Of a stretch of DNA of 64,000 nt, positions 19,203 to 28,412 are shown in pieces (position 1 is the first letter of the stretch; every line of letters begins with the position of its first letter). The DNA lies in contig JAEXAB010000003.1 in NCBI GenBank assembly GCA_023394875.1, forward strand, positions 62,001 to 126,000, in the 5' to 3' direction. The stretch is from Bacillota bacterium. GTDB taxonomy: Bacteria > Bacillota > Clostridia > Christensenellales > DTU072. The notes below the pieces were generated by a model. The model did no database searches, was not told where the DNA came from, and worked only from the letters and a program-made list of their open reading frames with translations. The translations under genes were made by a program, and so were the position numbers.

Positions 19203-20096
19203 TTACAGTATACCGTCTACAAAGGCTTTAGGGTCAAACGGCAGCAAATCGTCTATTTTTTCTCCAACTCCCACGTAGACAACGGGCATTTCGTATTCGG
19301 CTGATATTGCCATAACCACGCCGCCTTTGGCTGTGCCGTCAAGTTTGGTTAGTATTATTCCGTCAATATCGATAGCTTCGTCAAAAATTTCCACCTGGCT
19401 TATTGCGTTTTGTCCTGTAGTTGCGTCCAAAACAATATAGTTTCTGCAGTCGGCATTGGGCATTTCTCTATCCACTACTCGGCTGATTTTCTTTAACTCT
19501 TCCATAAGGTTTTTCTTATTGTGCAGTCTGCCCGCCGTATCCACCAAAACAACGTCGGTTTTCTTGGCTTTAGCCGAAGAAATGGCGTCAAACACCACAG
19601 CCGCAGGGTCGGAGCCTTCGCTGTGCTTTACTATCCTTACTCCCGCTCTTTCCGCCCAAATTTCTAATTGTTCGCTTGCCGCCGCTCTGAAGGTATCCGC
19701 CGCAGCAACAACTACGCTTTTCCCTATACTGTCAAAATAATGGGCAAGCTTTCCTATTGCAGTGGTTTTTCCCACTCCGTTAACTCCGCAAAGTAAAATT
19801 ACCAAAGGATATTCGTATTCGGGGATTTCATAATCAATAGATTCTAAAAGCAGACGTTTCAAAACTTCCTTAGCTTGAATCGGAGAGGTTAATTTTTTAC
19901 GGAAAACCTCGTCTTTTAATTCTTCGATAATATCGGAAGAGGCTTTTATACCCATATCGGCAGAGATTAACGCAAATTCCAATTCTTCGTAAAAATTGTC
20001 GTCAAGTTCTTTAGCTTTGAACACTTCAAACAACTTTTTACTGATGTTTTCTTTGGTTTTTAATAATCCGGCTTTAATTTTATCGAAAAACCCCAT
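19203..20096 (-). CDS. ftsY: Signal recognition particle receptor FtsY
   Basis: This 297-residue SRP-family GTPase docks SRP-ribosome complexes at the membrane. It has an NG domain with GVNGVGKTTAIGKLAHYF (P-loop), DTFRAAASEQL and DTAGRLHNKKNL, ending in GVGEKIDDLLPF. The acidic A domain is nearly absent, as in many Firmicutes. It starts 11 nt after smc behind SD AAGGAG, the usual smc-ftsY order; the often-linked rnc is not here. Confidence 0.96.
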   Translation of the reverse strand: MGFFDKIKAGLLKTKENISKKLFEVFKAKELDDNFYEELEFALISADMGIKASSDIIEELKDEVFRKKLTSPIQAKEVLKRLLLESIDYEIPEYEYPLVILLCGVNGVGKTTAIGKLAHYFDSIGKSVVVAAADTFRAAASEQLEIWAERAGVRIVKHSEGSDPAAVVFDAISSAKAKKTDVVLVDTAGRLHNKKNLMEELKKISRVVDREMPNADCRNYIVLDATTGQNAISQVEIFDEAIDIDGIILTKLDGTAKGGVVMAISAEYEMPVVYVGVGEKIDDLLPFDPKAFVDGIL

Positions 20097-20107
20097 AACT
20101 ACTCCTT

Positions 20108-23100
20108 CTATTCTGCAATTTTGAGAGCTTCGCTCAGCTTGACGGTAAGATTCTTGGATACGCCCTTTTCCTGCATGGTAATACCGTATAACTGGTCGGC
20201 AAGTTCCATTGTAGGCTTCCTGTGTGACACGATAATAAACTGCGTGTTTTTACTAAACTTTCTTAAGTACTTGGCAAAAATATCGGCGTTGCTATCATCA
20301 AGCGGCGCGTCTACTTCGTCCAAAACACAGAACGGCATCGGATGCAGTTTTATTATAGCGTAAATTATTGCTATAGCCGTCATTGCCCTTTCTCCGCCCG
20401 AAAGTAGGTCGATGTTCTGTAGTTTCTTTCCCGGGGGTTCGGCTTCTATCTTGATACCTGCATCAAGTATGCTCATTCCCTTTTCCATATCTAAATCCAG
20501 GTAGCCTCTCCCGCCGTCGAACAGTTCGGTAAAGACTTGGGAGAAATTGACCTTGATTTTTTCAAAGCTCTCGGCAAAGATTATTTCCATTTTTTTGGTA
20601 AGGTCGGCAATGGTTACTTCCAACTCTAATTTGGCTGCGCTGACGTCTTCAAAATGAACTTTCAGTTTGTTATATTCGGCAGAAATTTCTTCTAAGTCCT
20701 CAACCGCCATTTCGTTAATATCTCCCAATGCGGCGATATCCTTTTTCAATACCTTGCTTTCGGACATACCTTTGTTGTCCTCATAGCCGTCTTCCCGCAA
20801 AGCCATTATTTCCTCTTCGCTTAGGTTATAATCCTCGCTCATCTTTTCTTTAACGGCGATTATTTCTTTATCCAGATTCTCTAGATTTGCCTCATAGCGG
20901 GCTTTTAGGTCGATAACCTTTTGCAATGCCTCGGCGGTAGCCTGAATTTCTCTAAAAAGAGAATCCCTACTTAATTTTAAGGTAAGTTTCTTACCGTCCA
21001 TATCGTCCAAAGTTGCCTTGATTTCGTCAAGTTCTTTTGACGATGCGCTTTCGATTGCTATTCTCTCTATTTCTTTAACTATTATTTCGCTGCGGCTTCT
21101 TTCGGTACAAAGAACTGCGTCGCTTTCGTTAATTTCTCTAGTTAGCCTGTCAATGGAAACAGCGGTAAATTTTATATTTTTTTCTATTTCGTTCAGCTTG
21201 TTTTCCAAACTCTTAACCCGCAAAAGCGCCTGCGTGCGTTTTTCGGTAGCCTTGGTTAGCTCCCTTTCCTTTTCGGCAAGTTTTTTGCCCAATTCACTTA
21301 ATACTTCATTGGAATCCAGTTTTTCGGTATCCTTTGTGCTGACTTCTTTTTCGGTAACGTTGTAAAGGGCGGTATTTGCCGTCAACTCATCGTTGATTCT
21401 CTGCAGGTTTTGATTGATTTTAGATATTTCGCCGTCAATTCTTGCCTTATTGCCTACAATAAACTGCTTGCTCTGGTCTTCGGCGCTTATCTTTTTGTCA
21501 ATACCGATTATTATATCGGTTAACGCCCTGCTGTTGTTTTCCAGCTCCTTTAGCTCCTTCTGCAAATCGGCAATGTCTTCGCTTATTATTTCCAATGACT
21601 TCTTCAACTTTTCCAATTGCTTTTTGCCTTCGGCAATGTCGGACTCCATAGAAAGCAGCCTTGTGTCGCTTTCTTCCCTTTTACCGCCGGTAACCGTTCC
21701 GTTGTTGGCATAGTGGGCGCCGTCAAGCGTTACTATTCTAAAGGCGTTACGGTATTTTTCCACCATTTTAACGGCGGTAGGCTTGTCGGAAACTACGATA
21801 ACTCTTCCTAAAAACGTCTCAATAACGGGGCGGAACTGTCTGTCGTATTTAACTAAATCTGCGGCAACTCCGTAGCAACCTTCTTCGTCCAGGGCTTCTA
21901 AAAATTTATCTTCCAAAGGCTTCGGGCGCATTGATGATAATGGCGCAAAAGTGGCTCTGCCCCCTTTGTTTATATTAAGAAAATCAATAAGATAACTTGT
22001 ATCGTTTTGGTCTTTGGTAATAATATTTCCTACGTTACCGCCTAAAGCTACTTCAATGGCGGTGGCAAACTGCGGACTTGTGGAAATTACGCTTCCCAAC
22101 ACTCCCAAAATTTTACCGCGAATTCTTTCGTCTTTTTGGTTCATCAAAAAGCGGATAGCGTAGTCGTAATTACCGTATAAATTCTTATTGTTTTCCAGAT
22201 TTTCTATTTTGGAAGTCAATCTGGTTATGGTGTCTCTTAGTTCATTCTTGCTGTCTTCGCTCTCCTGCAATACTGCAAGCTTCTTTTCATAAGCCGTGTT
22301 AATATCCTTTTTCAAGGAGTATTTCTCTTCCCTGTCGGCAATATAAGCTTTAAGGCTCTGCTCTTTTTCGGCAAGCTTTTTTTCTTCCTCTTTTAGTTCT
22401 CTCTTTAGCTTGTCTAGATTGTCTTCGTTTTCTTCCTTGGCAGCTTTTAGTCCTCTGATTTCGGCTTCGATACGGCTAAGGTCAGCATTCTTGGTACTCC
22501 ATACTCCCATAGAGTTATAGAGCATTTCGTTGGTTATCTCTTTTTCCTGCTTCTGTCTTTCCACCGCTTTACCTAGTTCTTCGCATAGGGCGGCAAGCTC
22601 CTGTTCGGCGTTTTGCGCCTCGCAGTACTCTTTTATGGTATGCTGATGCTCGTTATTACTGCTTTCCTTGCTCTTTTCGTGTGTGGCAATGGCAAAGGTC
22701 TTTTCTTTGATTTCGTTTTCCAGTCTATCAATATTCTTACGTAAGGCGTCAAGTTCTACGCTTAATTCTCTATTTTTACCCTCTTTTTTTGTAATTTCCA
22801 CGCTCAATTCCAGTCTTTTTGCGGTAAGGCTAGCATAGTGGGAATCCAAATTTTCCAGTTCTTCGCCCACGGCGTTATATTTCCAGTCGCATTTTTGCTT
22901 AGCGTCGGATAACTCGTTTAATTTGGTTTCGGCTTCGTTTAACTTTCTTTGAAGAGAGTCTTTCAATTCGGCGTTATGTTCGGTAAGATAAATATAATGA
23001 TTTACTTCTAGGATTTTTAGTCTTTCACGCAAAGTCCTTGCTTTTAACGTTATTTTTGCTTGCTTTTCTAACGGCGCTATGCGCTGTTCGTAAGAAGCTA

Positions 23101-23683
23101 GGCTACCTCTGATAATATCCAGATTGTTAGCGGTTTTTTCTAACTTTCTGGTAGCTTCCAGTCTCTTGGCTTTATATTTGCTTATCCCTGCCGCCTCTTC
23201 AAAAATTTGTCGCCTGTCTTCGGGTTTCGCGCTAAGGAAAGCGTCTATTTTACCTTGTCCTACAACCGAATAGCCGTCCTTGCCGATGCCGGTATCGCGA
23301 AATAAGTCAAGGATGTCTTTTAGTCTTGCCTTTTCTTTGTTTATATAATATTCGCTGTCGCCGTTTCGAAACAGCTTTCTTGTAATCGTTAGTTCTTCAC
23401 AGTCGATTTGATAAGTTCTGTCGGTGTTGTCAAAGCATAAAGAAACCTCGCAATAGCTAAGCGCCTTGCGGTTCGCAGTGCCGTTAAAAATAATTTCCTG
23501 CATGCTTTTACAGCGCAAGACTTTTGCGCTCTGTTCGCCAAGAACCCAGCGGATAGCGTCGCTTACGTTACTTTTGCCGCAGCCGTTGGGACCTACTATA
23601 CAAGTAACCCCGTTATTGAAATCAAGTTCAATCTTGTCGGCAAAGGATTTGAAACCGTACGCTTCTATTCTTTTTAAGTGCAT
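20108..23683 (-). CDS. smc: Chromosome partition protein SMC
   Basis: This 1191-residue condensin ATPase organises and segregates chromosomes. The N-terminal Walker A is VGPNGCGKSNVSDAIRW, followed by a long coiled coil, a hinge near residues 510-650 (GKILGVLGSVI to NGTVTGGKREE), a second coiled coil, and a C-terminal head with LLSGGERAMTAIAI (signature) and FCVLDEVDAPLDDSN (Walker B). Length is standard. SD CAGGAG precedes the ATG, and a clear promoter lies upstream. ScpA and ScpB are not in the window. Confidence 0.97.
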   Translation of the reverse strand: MHLKRIEAYGFKSFADKIELDFNNGVTCIVGPNGCGKSNVSDAIRWVLGEQSAKVLRCKSMQEIIFNGTANRKALSYCEVSLCFDNTDRTYQIDCEELTITRKLFRNGDSEYYINKEKARLKDILDLFRDTGIGKDGYSVVGQGKIDAFLSAKPEDRRQIFEEAAGISKYKAKRLEATRKLEKTANNLDIIRGSLASYEQRIAPLEKQAKITLKARTLRERLKILEVNHYIYLTEHNAELKDSLQRKLNEAETKLNELSDAKQKCDWKYNAVGEELENLDSHYASLTAKRLELSVEITKKEGKNRELSVELDALRKNIDRLENEIKEKTFAIATHEKSKESSNNEHQHTIKEYCEAQNAEQELAALCEELGKAVERQKQEKEITNEMLYNSMGVWSTKNADLSRIEAEIRGLKAAKEENEDNLDKLKRELKEEEKKLAEKEQSLKAYIADREEKYSLKKDINTAYEKKLAVLQESEDSKNELRDTITRLTSKIENLENNKNLYGNYDYAIRFLMNQKDERIRGKILGVLGSVISTSPQFATAIEVALGGNVGNIITKDQNDTSYLIDFLNINKGGRATFAPLSSMRPKPLEDKFLEALDEEGCYGVAADLVKYDRQFRPVIETFLGRVIVVSDKPTAVKMVEKYRNAFRIVTLDGAHYANNGTVTGGKREESDTRLLSMESDIAEGKKQLEKLKKSLEIISEDIADLQKELKELENNSRALTDIIIGIDKKISAEDQSKQFIVGNKARIDGEISKINQNLQRINDELTANTALYNVTEKEVSTKDTEKLDSNEVLSELGKKLAEKERELTKATEKRTQALLRVKSLENKLNEIEKNIKFTAVSIDRLTREINESDAVLCTERSRSEIIVKEIERIAIESASSKELDEIKATLDDMDGKKLTLKLSRDSLFREIQATAEALQKVIDLKARYEANLENLDKEIIAVKEKMSEDYNLSEEEIMALREDGYEDNKGMSESKVLKKDIAALGDINEMAVEDLEEISAEYNKLKVHFEDVSAAKLELEVTIADLTKKMEIIFAESFEKIKVNFSQVFTELFDGGRGYLDLDMEKGMSILDAGIKIEAEPPGKKLQNIDLLSGGERAMTAIAIIYAIIKLHPMPFCVLDEVDAPLDDSNADIFAKYLRKFSKNTQFIIVSHRKPTMELADQLYGITMQEKGVSKNLTVKLSEALKIAE

Positions 23684-23716
23684 CGAAACTCCTGAAAAAC
23701 TTTTTTACCAAAGGAT

Positions 23717-23745
23717 ATTATATATAATAAAAATAAAAAAGTAAA
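23717..23745 (-). promoter_or_regulatory. smc-ftsY promoter
   Basis: TTTACT, a 17-bp spacer and a consensus TATAAT lie 34 bp upstream of the smc start. Confidence 0.7.
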
Positions 23746-23755
23746 GGAGAATTAT

Positions 23756-24502
23756 TTAATGTCCCGCTCCCTGCATGGAAATAACAAGGCTTGAGGTAAT
23801 ATACCGTAGGTCGCTTATTACCCCTATTCTTGTATTAGTCGTAAGATTTATGCCGTTTAAGGTTTCCAAAAAGAAATTTATCAAATTTACGTAATCGTCA
23901 TTATTAGCTTTGAGATACTCTTCTTTTAGTTCTATCATATCAGCTTTGCCGGAATTGATAAAAACAAGCACGTCGCTTTCGTTTATTTCTCCTTTTTCCA
24001 ACCGTAAGGAACAGTTAACCAAACTTTTGATAAGATTATCCGCAACGTTAAAAAACTTGGTTTCTTTACTGGCGATACTCACCGTATAAACGTATGTTTC
24101 CACGTTTTTACTGCTTACGGTATTTGCCTGATTTTTGTCAATAAAAACCGAATAAACCACCTTAAACCCGTCGTTGTTAAAAATATAACCGCTTCCACCG
24201 CCCTGCTTTACCAATAGACTTTGGGCGTAGGATAATTCTCTGTTGGACCTGTCGGCAACCACCAAATAATAATTATAAATATTGCCCTTTAACGACGCCG
24301 AAATTTTGTCCACTAAATATCCGTTTGTAAACAAATCAACCGAAAAAAACAGCAATGCAAAGCATAGCGCAATTACAAGTATTACCATAAGCGGCTTATG
24401 TTTTTTTTGTCGCTTAGGCTTTTTGTAAGAAAAGGTGTCGCTTTCTTTTTTGGTTTCCACCTTTCTGTTAAAGGAAAATTGCGAATAATCTATCTCGGAC
24501 AT
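23756..24502 (-). CDS. Single-pass membrane protein of unknown function
   Basis: This 248-residue protein is not recognised. It has a Lys/Arg-rich cytoplasmic N-terminus of about 35 residues, one membrane segment (about 38-60, LMVILVIALCFALLFFSVDLF) and an extracytoplasmic domain with an YNYYLVVADRSN start and a GGGSGYIFNNDGFKVVYSV segment. That last stretch is faintly like SPOR-type repeats (FxVxVGxF), but I cannot confirm it. SD is weak (GGTACT). It lies upstream of smc in the same direction, with the smc promoter between, so it is probably its own unit. Confidence 0.7.
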   Translation of the reverse strand: MSEIDYSQFSFNRKVETKKESDTFSYKKPKRQKKHKPLMVILVIALCFALLFFSVDLFTNGYLVDKISASLKGNIYNYYLVVADRSNRELSYAQSLLVKQGGGSGYIFNNDGFKVVYSVFIDKNQANTVSSKNVETYVYTVSIASKETKFFNVADNLIKSLVNCSLRLEKGEINESDVLVFINSGKADMIELKEEYLKANNDDYVNLINFFLETLNGINLTTNTRIGVISDLRYITSSLVISMQGAGH

Positions 24503-24546
24503 AGTACCAATTTATGAATTAAAAATATAATTTATAACAGAAAGCA

Positions 24547-24576
24547 TTTACACACAAGCCTTTAATGTGTTAAAAT
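24547..24576 (+). promoter_or_regulatory. Putative promoter of the dCMP deaminase gene
   Basis: TTTACA, an 18-bp spacer and TAAAAT lie about 37 bp before the ATG, in the divergent gap. Confidence 0.5.
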
Positions 24577-24612
24577 CCTAATATTACGTATATTTATTTT
24601 TTGAGGTATATT

Positions 24613-25059
24613 ATGGATAAATGGGACAAAAGGTTTATGGAAATGGCAGCTCTTGTTGCCTCTTGGAGCAGCTGTTACAAAGAAAACCGCCAGGTCGGCG
24701 CGGTAATTGTCAAAGACAAGCGCATACTAACCACCGGTTATAACGGCGCAAGCAGCGGTATTGTTTCCTGCAAGGAAAAAGGCGAATGCCTTAGAGTAAA
24801 ACTGGATATAAAATCGGGCACCTGTCAGGAAATTTGCTATGCCGTCCATGCCGAACAAAACGCCATAATACAAGCCGCGAAAATGGGTGTTTCCGTTCAG
24901 GACGCTACCATTTACGTCACCCATCAGCCTTGCTCAATCTGCGCCAAAATGATAATAAACAGCGGAATAAAAAGAATTGTCTATAAAGAAGGCTATCCCG
25001 ATGAATTTTCCATGCAGTTATTTAACGAAGCAAATATCGTAATAGAAAAATTTCAATAA
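24613..25059 (+). CDS. Deoxycytidylate deaminase (ComEB type)
   Basis: This 148-residue zinc enzyme deaminates dCMP to dUMP, feeding thymidylate synthesis. The catalytic zinc site is visible as HAEQNAI (His and Glu) with PCSICAKMI (two Cys), plus the family's N-terminal CKEKGECLR and second Cys cluster. The ATG at 24613 is chosen with SD TGAGGT; the earlier TTG at 24601 has none. In Bacillus the homologue is ComEB, but no competence genes are nearby. Confidence 0.92.
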   Translation: MDKWDKRFMEMAALVASWSSCYKENRQVGAVIVKDKRILTTGYNGASSGIVSCKEKGECLRVKLDIKSGTCQEICYAVHAEQNAIIQAAKMGVSVQDATIYVTHQPCSICAKMIINSGIKRIVYKEGYPDEFSMQLFNEANIVIEKFQ

Positions 25060-25088
25060 TAACTACTAACATTACCGTATAAAAACAA

Positions 25089-25132
25089 AACGCGCAAACA
25101 AACTATCAGTATGATAATAGTAATTGCGCGTT
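25089..25132 (+). promoter_or_regulatory. Inverted repeat enclosing the DUF421 start codon
   Basis: AACGCGCAA (25089-25097) and TTGCGCGTT (25124-25132) can pair and place the ATG at 25111 in a 26-nt loop. There is no usable SD in the loop. The structure may limit or shape initiation (inference). Confidence 0.4.
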
Positions 25133-25770
25133 CTTTAATTATTTTCGCACTTTTGATAGTAGGCATGCGGCTTATGGGTAAACGTACCATAGGAGAACTC
25201 CAGCCCTATGAGTTTGTCATCACTTTGGCGGTTGCAGAACTGGCATGCACTCCCATGCAAGACCTGTCGGTACCGTTATTTTACGGTATAATCCCATTAT
25301 TTACGCTATTTGTGGTTCACTATTTCACTACTTTAATTACCACTAAATCTATTAAGTTCCGCAAGGCACTAAACGGCAAGCCGCTAATAATAGTAGACGG
25401 TGACGGGATTAACAGCGAATGTCTAAAAAAGCTCAATATGAACGTAAACGACCTTATGTCCCTTATCCGTCAGCAAGGTTACTTTAGCTTAGAGCAAGTG
25501 TCTTATGCAATAATTGAAACCAACGGCAAACTTTCTATTTTGGAAAACGAAGAGGCTCCTTCTCCTAAGTCGGTACCTATGACGATAATCGTAGAAGGCA
25601 GTTTCCTGCACGAAAATATGGAAAGTATCAATATAACCGAAGAGCAGATAAACAAAGTTTTGCAGGAACAAAATCTTGATTATAAAGAAATCCTTCTTCT
25701 GACTGCAGATTCTAACAGATTGTTTATACAGCCGAAAATGAAAAAATTCAGTATAATTGAGGTTGATTAA
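25111..25770 (+). CDS. DUF421 (YetF-like) membrane protein
   Basis: This 219-residue protein has an N-terminal membrane region of about three helices (residues 1-80, with MRLMGKRTIGELQPYEFVI, the DUF421 hallmark) and a soluble C-terminal domain with LNGKPLIIVDGDGI and MNVNDLMSLIRQQGY. Family function is unknown; members are common in spore-formers. There is no obvious SD, and the ATG lies in a hairpin loop. Its stop overlaps the next ATG (TAATG), the usual DUF421-DUF4363 pairing. Confidence 0.9.
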   Translation: MIIVIARSLIIFALLIVGMRLMGKRTIGELQPYEFVITLAVAELACTPMQDLSVPLFYGIIPLFTLFVVHYFTTLITTKSIKFRKALNGKPLIIVDGDGINSECLKKLNMNVNDLMSLIRQQGYFSLEQVSYAIIETNGKLSILENEEAPSPKSVPMTIIVEGSFLHENMESINITEEQINKVLQEQNLDYKEILLLTADSNRLFIQPKMKKFSIIEVD

Positions 25771-26138
25771 TGAAATATAAACTTATTGTTGCCATTGTAA
25801 TAATCGTATTGATGCTGGTTTTTGGAATCTGTGATACAATTTTTACCGACAAGATTATGACAAAGTTCTGTACTTCTTTGGAAGAAATAATGAAACAAGA
25901 AGAATACAACCTGGAAGACATAGAAAACTTATCAAGCTGGTGGCACAAAAAAACTTATTATCTGGAAATAACCACTTCCCGCTTGCAACTAAATGAAGTT
26001 ACCGCTACTTTGGGAGAACTAAAAGGGGCGGTGGAAAGCGAAGATTTTCAGTCGGCTTCGGCGCTTCTAAAAAGAATCGACCACCTGGCTAAGGAAATAA
26101 AACATATGTACAGTATTCGGGTAGGTAATATTTTTTAG
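25770..26138 (+). CDS. DUF4363 family membrane-anchored protein
   Basis: This 122-residue protein has one N-terminal membrane helix (residues 4-22) and a helical extracytoplasmic domain with SSWWHKKTYYLEI and a C-terminal repeat of paired helices. DUF4363 genes typically follow DUF421 genes, as here with a one-base overlap. Function is unknown; a partner role for the DUF421 protein is inferred. Confidence 0.85.
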   Translation: MKYKLIVAIVIIVLMLVFGICDTIFTDKIMTKFCTSLEEIMKQEEYNLEDIENLSSWWHKKTYYLEITTSRLQLNEVTATLGELKGAVESEDFQSASALLKRIDHLAKEIKHMYSIRVGNIF

Positions 26139-26147
26139 GCATATACC

Positions 26148-26176
26148 TTTCAATATTTTACCATTTATGGTAGAAT
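26148..26176 (+). promoter_or_regulatory. Promoter of the phosphoesterase gene with palindromic operator
   Basis: TTTCAA, a 17-bp spacer and TAGAAT lie 18 bp before the ATG. The perfect palindrome TACCAT-TT-ATGGTA (26159-26172) fills the end of the spacer and the first two -10 bases. It matches the GH3 promoter palindrome in 12 of 14 positions and in register. Confidence 0.6.
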
Positions 26177-26194
26177 AGACAAATGGAGGATTTT

Positions 26195-27946
26195 ATGCTA
26201 AAAAAATCGATTATTTTAATAATATTAGTAATTTTACTTTCAGTTGCCGCAGTTTTCGCATTGTCAGCTTGTAATAATCCAAACAATTTGGATTTTGCTT
26301 TTATAACCGATACCCACGTGGTGGCAAACGAAGTTTTCACTGCCGAAAACTACGTTAATTTTGCCAATAAAGACAAAATGATACATCTAACGGACGCTAT
26401 ATTAAACACCATAGCCGACGATATCATAGCATCAAAAACAAAATACGTTTTATTTGGCGGTGACTTAACGGAAAATGGAGATTTGGAGTCCCATAATGCC
26501 GTTGTCGATACCCTTAAAAGGCTAAAAGACGCAGGCAAGCAACTGTTTGTAATAAACGGCAACCACGATACCGATATCCATCTAACGGGTAACAAAATTT
26601 CTCAAAGTAAGTTTGCAGAACTTTATAATGATTTCGGCTATTCTCAGGCAATCGCAAGATATGAAGGCACTTTGAGTTACGTTGCTGATTTGAATAAAAA
26701 ATATCGTCTTATCGCCATAGATAATATCGAATACAAGCTATCGGACGGCAATACAAAAAATGACTTTGACGCCGACCACAAAAAATGGGTTTCCGAGCAA
26801 GTCGACCTCTGTAATGCAGAAGGAAAAACTCCTATAATAATAGCCCATAAGCCTTTCATTCAGCATATGCCCAAAGTTACCGAATTTATTTTGGACCGTA
26901 ACTATTATACTTCGAACAAGACCTTTATAAAAGAGCTTGCCGACAAGAACTGCAACTATTCCTTTACCGGTCACATGCATCTTCAAAGTGTAAAAAGCAT
27001 AACTAACGATAAAGAAGAAACCTTTACCGACGTAGAAACGTCTTCTATGTCATTTTATCCCGCTTCCTATCGAAAGGTACTTTTCACAAAGAAAAAGGTA
27101 GAAGTTTCTACACTTTCGATTAGCAAAATTAATTTAGCTTACGTGTCCGAATTTAGCGGCGAAGAGGAAAGAACTAAGATATCAGGTAGCTTTGCCGATT
27201 ATTGCTATAGTCATTTTTCTAACTTCATTTCGGGAGAATTTTTAGGCAAAATAGTGGGGGCTGACGGTCTGTTTTCCGAAGATAAATTTGAGGGTGAGCT
27301 ACAACCTTTGGCAGAAATATTGTCGGATATAGCAAATAAGGTATTAAATAATCCTCTGTATATAAAAGATGAAAACAATAACCTTTCCTTAGAACGGATT
27401 TTACTTTATTATAATATCACTTTGCCCGAAAGTTCCTACAAAACGGCTTCCGAACTTGCCGCGTTCTTTGCAGGAACCTTGTTTGCAGGGGATGAAAACA
27501 TAAAAGACAGCGACGAAATAACTATACTTAAAAACGTAGCAACGTCACTATTCTATTATATCGACACCCAAAGTGATGCAATAAAAACCGCTCTACCTGA
27601 TTATGAAAAAATAAACATAGACTTAAATTTACTGTTTAAGGACGGAATTTTAGAATGCTATGACAGTAATCTATTGCCCCTAATAATAAGTGTTGCGAAC
27701 AATTCTATCAACAGCAGTATAATATCTTCGGCATTAAAAAGCATCAAAAATGATTTTAATTCCATATCTACTTTAGAATCGCTAATAAAAGCTTATACGG
27801 CAGGATCGCTTGAAGGTATAACCTCTTATTTTTCGGGTAAAACCATACTATGGTACGACTTGTTCGACAGTATCTTCAACGTTTATGCCGCTGACCTTAT
27901 GATGGACGAATACCCCGCCGACAATAACTTTGCTTTTAAGAGATAA
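26195..27946 (+). CDS. Lipoprotein calcineurin-like metallophosphoesterase
   Basis: This 583-residue protein has a lipoprotein signal peptide with the lipobox LSAC (Cys at about residue 26), so it is anchored outside the membrane. All metal-binding motifs of calcineurin-like phosphoesterases are present in order: ITDTH, FGGDLTENG, NGNHDTD, IIAHKPF and FTGHMH. The C-terminal 250 residues are unassigned. The substrate is unknown. SD GGAGG and the ATG at 26195 are preferred to the ATG at 26183. Its terminator is split by the IS that follows. Confidence 0.88.
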   Translation: MLKKSIILIILVILLSVAAVFALSACNNPNNLDFAFITDTHVVANEVFTAENYVNFANKDKMIHLTDAILNTIADDIIASKTKYVLFGGDLTENGDLESHNAVVDTLKRLKDAGKQLFVINGNHDTDIHLTGNKISQSKFAELYNDFGYSQAIARYEGTLSYVADLNKKYRLIAIDNIEYKLSDGNTKNDFDADHKKWVSEQVDLCNAEGKTPIIIAHKPFIQHMPKVTEFILDRNYYTSNKTFIKELADKNCNYSFTGHMHLQSVKSITNDKEETFTDVETSSMSFYPASYRKVLFTKKKVEVSTLSISKINLAYVSEFSGEEERTKISGSFADYCYSHFSNFISGEFLGKIVGADGLFSEDKFEGELQPLAEILSDIANKVLNNPLYIKDENNNLSLERILLYYNITLPESSYKTASELAAFFAGTLFAGDENIKDSDEITILKNVATSLFYYIDTQSDAIKTALPDYEKINIDLNLLFKDGILECYDSNLLPLIISVANNSINSSIISSALKSIKNDFNSISTLESLIKAYTAGSLEGITSYFSGKTILWYDLFDSIFNVYAADLMMDEYPADNNFAFKR

Positions 27947-28025
27947 GTAATTTTTACTAAAACAAAAACGACCGCGTTTTGAAATGCACCCTAAAAGTTG
28001 GACACAACTTTGGAGGTGCATTTTT

Positions 28026-28412
28026 ATGCGAAAGAAAGGAACAAAGAACAAAAGGTATAGTGGAGAATTTAAGTTATCTGTTATACTGGATATGCGCAAT
28101 AACCACTTAGGGTATAGCGAAACTATGAGAAAGCATTTCTCAGAGTTAGAAAGCAAGAATTTTTCTTTTATCAAAAAGTGGGAACGCATTTATCTTGAAG
28201 AAGGAGCAGAAGGTTTAATGAAAGAGCGGCGAGGAAGAGCATCTAAAGTAGATGGTGTTAGAAAAGGTAGACCGCCTAAGTTAGAGAAGCCTGTTGAAGA
28301 AGATTTAATATCTGAAAATCAACGACTTAGAATGGAGAATGAGTACCTAAAAAAACTCATAGCCTTAGTTCAATCAGAGGAAGAGAACGAGAAAAACACA
28401 AAGCAAAAATAA
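28026..28412 (+). CDS. IS3-family OrfA (DNA-binding part of transposase)
   Basis: This 128-residue protein has a helix-turn-helix N-terminus (KRYSGEFKLSVILDMR, then LGYSETMRKHF) and a C-terminal leucine-zipper-like helix (SENQRLRMENEYLKKLIALV). The ATG at 28026 has SD GGAGGTG. A run of seven A at 28349-28355, in phase as A AAA AAA C, would allow -1 slippage into orfB to make the full transposase. Confidence 0.88.
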   Translation: MRKKGTKNKRYSGEFKLSVILDMRNNHLGYSETMRKHFSELESKNFSFIKKWERIYLEEGAEGLMKERRGRASKVDGVRKGRPPKLEKPVEEDLISENQRLRMENEYLKKLIALVQSEEENEKNTKQK

